9,121 bases of DNA from JAQGMJ01 sp036271855. Its GTDB lineage: Bacteria; Pseudomonadota; Gammaproteobacteria; Burkholderiales; JAEUOS01. The stretch's first letter is position 1. Every line of letters starts with the position of its first letter. The notes under the pieces were generated by a model. That model was not told the DNA's origin, ran no database searches, and saw only the letters and a list, made by a program, of their open reading frames with translations. Where the stretch lies: contig DATAZV010000312.1 in assembly GCA_036271855.1 (NCBI GenBank), positions 1 to 9,121 on the forward strand. Direction: 5' to 3'. The translations under genes and the position numbers were made by a program. This document shows positions 6,452 to 9,121 of the stretch, piece by piece.

Positions 6452-7563
6452 GCCTTGGCCTTTTGCGCAAAGCGCGAGAACCAGCCCGTCACCCCCGTGG
6501 GCAGGAACAGGGTCACCACGATGAACAGGGCGCCGAGGAAAAACAGCCAGTACTCTGGAAACGCCACCGTGAACCAGCTCTTGGCGAAGTTGACAATGCC
6601 GGCGCCGAGGATCGCGCCGATCAGGCTGCCGCGCCCGCCCACCGCCACCCAGATGGCGATCTCGATCGAGTTCGCCGGCGACATCTCAGAGGGGTTGATG
6701 ATGCCGACCTGCGGCACGTAAAGCGCGCCGGCGATGCCGCACATCACCGCCGACAGGGTCCAGATGAACAGCTTGTAGTTGACCGGGTTGTAGCCGGTGA
6801 ACATCACCCGGCTCTCGGCATCGCGGATCGCCGTCAGCACCCGGCCCAGCTTGGAGGTGACGAGGTAACGCGCCATCAGCAGCATCAGGATCAGCGCCAG
6901 TGCCGACAGTGCGAACAGCGTCATGCGCATGCTGGAGGTGGCGATCGGAATGCCGAGAATGCGCTTGAAGTCGGTAAAGCCATTGTTGCCGCCGAAGCCC
7001 GTATCGTTGCGGAAAAACAGCAGCATGAAGGCGAAGGTCATTGCCTGGGTGATGATGGAGAAGTACACGCCCTTGATGCGCGAGCGGAAGGCAAAGAAAC
7101 CGAATACGAAAGCCAGGGCGCCCGGCACCAGCACCACCAGCAGGCAGGCATACCAGAAGTTGTCGGTGAACTTCCAGTACCAGGGGTAGGCCTTCCAGTC
7201 GAGGAAAACCATGAAGTCCGGCAGGTCGCTCTTGTAGACGCCGTCATGCCCGATCGAGCGCATCAGGTACATGCCCATGGCGTAGCCGCCAAGCGCGAAA
7301 AACACGCCATGGCCGAGCGACAGGATGCCCGTGTAGCCCCAGATCAGGTCCATCGCCAGCGCCACGATGGCGTAGCACATGAACTTGCCGACCAGGGAGA
7401 CAGCGTAGTCGGAGACATGGAAAAAACTGTCCGCCGGCACCATCAGGTTGCTCAGGGGAATCAGCACCAGCGCGATCAGCGCCAGCACCGCCACCGCGAT
7501 CCAGCCGCGCGGCCCGTAGAGCCGCGAGAACAGGGATTTTTCCAAAATGCGGGCTTCAGGCAT
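6448..7563 (-). CDS. urtC: Urea ABC transporter permease UrtC
   Basis: UrtC is an inner-membrane permease that forms the urea channel with UrtB. The 371-residue protein is LivM-like. It has a hydrophobic first segment (about 21-40), the conserved GYTGILSLGHGVFFALGG block (76-93) and several further membrane spans. A cytoplasmic loop GRVLTAIRDAESRVMF (240-255) corresponds to the EAA-type coupling motif that contacts the ATPases. IAIWVAVGGRGSLIGAILGA (302-321) follows. WKAYPWYWKFTDNFWYA (123-139) is an insertion rich in aromatic residues, as often found in UrtC. ATG 7563 is chosen because AAGGGG lies ten bases upstream and the family N-terminus fits; longer frames overlap urtB. It overlaps the urtB stop by eight bases (7556-7563). 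Confidence 0.95.
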   Translation of the reverse strand: MPEARILEKSLFSRLYGPRGWIAVAVLALIALVLIPLSNLMVPADSFFHVSDYAVSLVGKFMCYAIVALAMDLIWGYTGILSLGHGVFFALGGYAMGMYLMRSIGHDGVYKSDLPDFMVFLDWKAYPWYWKFTDNFWYACLLVVLVPGALAFVFGFFAFRSRIKGVYFSIITQAMTFAFMLLFFRNDTGFGGNNGFTDFKRILGIPIATSSMRMTLFALSALALILMLLMARYLVTSKLGRVLTAIRDAESRVMFTGYNPVNYKLFIWTLSAVMCGIAGALYVPQVGIINPSEMSPANSIEIAIWVAVGGRGSLIGAILGAGIVNFAKSWFTVAFPEYWLFFLGALFIVVTLFLPTGVTGWFSRFAQKAKA

Positions 7564-9121
7564 CGGCAAAGCGCCCCTTGATCGCGAACAGGCCCTGCGG
7601 CCGCTTCTGGATGAACACGATGATGAATACCAGGATGCAGATCTTCGCCAGCACGGCCCCCGCCATGCCTTCGAGGAACTTGTTGGCAATGCCCAGGCCC
7701 ATCGCCGCGTACACCGTACCGGCGAGCTGGCCGACACCACCCAGCACCACCACCATGAAGGAGTCGACGATGTAGTTCTGCCCGAGATCAGGCCCGACAT
7801 TGCCGATCTGCGACAGCGCGCAGCCGGCCAGCCCGGCGATGCCCGAGCCCAGGCCGAAGCACCAGGTATCGATGCGCTTGGTCGGCACGCCGACGCAGGC
7901 GGCCATGCTGCGGTTTTGCGTCACCGCCCGCACGAACAGGCCCAGGCGGGTGCGCGTCAGCATCACCCACACCAGCAGCAGCACCGCGAAGGCAAAGCCG
8001 ATGATGACAATGCGGCTGTAGGGCAGCACGATGTCGGTCATGATCTCGACCCCGCCAGACATCCACACCGGGTTTTCCACCGCCACGTTCTGTGCGCCGA
8101 AAATCGTGCGGCACAGCTGGATCAGCATCAGGCTGATGCCCCAGGTGGCCAGCAGGGTCTCCAGCGGCCGGCCGTAGAGCCAGCGGATCACCACCCGCTC
8201 CAGCACCATGCCGACGCCCGCCGCCACCATGAACGACACCGGCACCGCCACCAGCAGGTACCAGTCGAACGCCCCCGGCGCATGCGCCTTGAACAGGTTT
8301 TGTACAAAGTAGGTGCTGTAGGCGCCAACCATGATCAGCTCACCGTGCGCCATGTTGATCACGCCCATCAGGCCGTAGGTGATCGCCAGGCCCAGCGCAG
8401 CCAGCAACAGGATGGAGCCCAGCGAGATGCCGGAGAATATCTGCGCATAGCGCTCGCCGGTGGAAAGCCTGCCCTGCACGGCATTGAGCGAGCCTTGCGC
8501 CGCCGAGCGGATTTCCGGGTCGGCTTCCACGTACTGGTCGCCCTTTTTCTCCAGCAACCCCAGAAGCAAGGTCTTGGTGTTCGGGTTGTTGCTCTTGGCC
8601 AGCTCGTTGATCGCCTTGATCCGCGTCGCCTTGTCCTTGCTCTGCAACTGGATCGAGGCCTGGGTCAGGGTCAGCAGGGTCTTCACCTGGGCATCGGTTT
8701 CCTTCGCCAGTGCCTTGGCCAGGGCCGGCAGCACATCTTCATCCGCATTGCCCTGCAGCTCTTTCACCGCCGCCAGGCGCACATCCTTGTCGGCCGAGGT
8801 CAGGCGCAGGGCCGCGATCGCCAGGCCGATCTGCTTGCGCATCACGTTGGCGATCACCACGTCTTCGAGATTGTCGGGCAGCGGATCGACCGCCTTGCCG
8901 CTGGCCGCGTCGACTCCCTTGCCGTCCTTGACGATATACACCTTCTTGTCAGGGCTGGTCTGCACGCCATCGTCCATCAGCGCCTGCAGCAGGGGAATGG
9001 CGGTTTCGTCGCCGCCGCCGACGATGGTGGCCAGCGCCGCCTCCTTGGCGTCGCTCTCGCCGAAGGCCAGTTTTTCGAGTACGTCCGGCGTGACCGCGAA
9101 ACAGTTGATCGCGGTCATCCA
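7556..9121 (-). CDS. urtB: Urea ABC transporter permease UrtB (5' end outside the window)
   Basis: UrtB is the other urea permease subunit, LivH-like in its C-terminal 300 residues. Numbering from ATG 9118, residues 1 to about 222 form a soluble alpha-helical region with HEAT-like helical pairs (for example KDVRLAAVKELQGNADEDVL and DPEIRSAAQGSLNAVQGRL), a known UrtB extension probably placed outside the cytoplasm. The permease part follows: GISLGSILLLAALGLAITYG (230-249), GVINMAHGELIMVGAYSTY (252-270), the coupling loop LGLFVRAVTQNRSMAACVGV (392-411), and VVLGGVGQLAGTVYAAMGLG (457-476). The frame is open to the window edge. UrtB proteins normally start with a signal peptide, and INCFAVTPDVLEKLA looks like a cleavage-site region and mature start, so the true start is probably just beyond 9121 and not ATG 9118. 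urtA would be expected further upstream but is not in the window. Confidence 0.94.
   Translation of the reverse strand, partial: WMTAINCFAVTPDVLEKLAFGESDAKEAALATIVGGGDETAIPLLQALMDDGVQTSPDKKVYIVKDGKGVDAASGKAVDPLPDNLEDVVIANVMRKQIGLAIAALRLTSADKDVRLAAVKELQGNADEDVLPALAKALAKETDAQVKTLLTLTQASIQLQSKDKATRIKAINELAKSNNPNTKTLLLGLLEKKGDQYVEADPEIRSAAQGSLNAVQGRLSTGERYAQIFSGISLGSILLLAALGLAITYGLMGVINMAHGELIMVGAYSTYFVQNLFKAHAPGAFDWYLLVAVPVSFMVAAGVGMVLERVVIRWLYGRPLETLLATWGISLMLIQLCRTIFGAQNVAVENPVWMSGGVEIMTDIVLPYSRIVIIGFAFAVLLLVWVMLTRTRLGLFVRAVTQNRSMAACVGVPTKRIDTWCFGLGSGIAGLAGCALSQIGNVGPDLGQNYIVDSFMVVVLGGVGQLAGTVYAAMGLGIANKFLEGMAGAVLAKICILVFIIVFIQKRPQGLFAIKGRFADA

Noticed and set aside
5637..6470. Upstream extension of the urtE frame through urtD
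   Set aside because: It is out of frame with the clear UrtD protein, and the family N-terminus of UrtE fits GTG 5636.
6463..7581. 372-residue open frame on the plus strand opposite urtC
   Set aside because: It is a His/Gln/Arg-rich shadow of a clear permease gene, with no domain or start signal.

Overview
The window is GC-rich and densely packed, with almost no intergenic DNA. The translated products (betaproteobacterial-style FdhD, MoeA, UreD and UrtBCDE) fit a Burkholderiales genome, perhaps Oxalobacteraceae. This placement is by family resemblance only; there is no rRNA or other marker gene here.

Layout: (1) Bases 1-288, minus strand: the first 96 codons of an enoyl-CoA hydratase/isomerase (crotonase) gene that runs off the left edge. 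(2) An 85-base divergent intergenic region. (3) Bases 374-4181, plus strand: a tight three-gene operon. It holds fdhD (sulfur carrier for formate dehydrogenase), one 701-codon ORF that joins MobA (molybdenum cofactor guanylyltransferase) to MoeA (molybdopterin molybdenumtransferase) through a Pro/Ala-rich linker, and ureD (urease accessory protein). The junctions are ATGA (fdhD/mobA-moeA) and TGATG (mobA-moeA/ureD), so translation is probably coupled throughout. (4) Bases 4184-9121, minus strand: urtB (5' end cut by the window edge), urtC, urtD and urtE of the urea ABC transporter, followed by a MhpD/fumarylacetoacetase-family hydratase. These genes overlap or lie 2-4 bases apart. The two operons converge with only two bases between the ureD and hydratase stop codons.

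How the genes fit together: MoeA inserts molybdate into molybdopterin, MobA converts Mo-molybdopterin to the guanine dinucleotide form, and FdhD sulfurates the bis-MGD cofactor for formate dehydrogenase. The first operon therefore holds the last steps of cofactor supply to a Mo/W formate dehydrogenase. UreD belongs to nickel-urease maturation. Its functional partners, the urea importer genes, lie directly beside it but on the opposite strand, and no ureABC follows it. The main points of interest are the MobA-MoeA fusion, the placement of ureD in a molybdenum-cofactor operon, the hydratase appended to the urea-transport operon, and a possibly leaderless fdhD. I saw no mobile elements, CRISPR arrays, tRNA or rRNA genes, and no wholly novel system.
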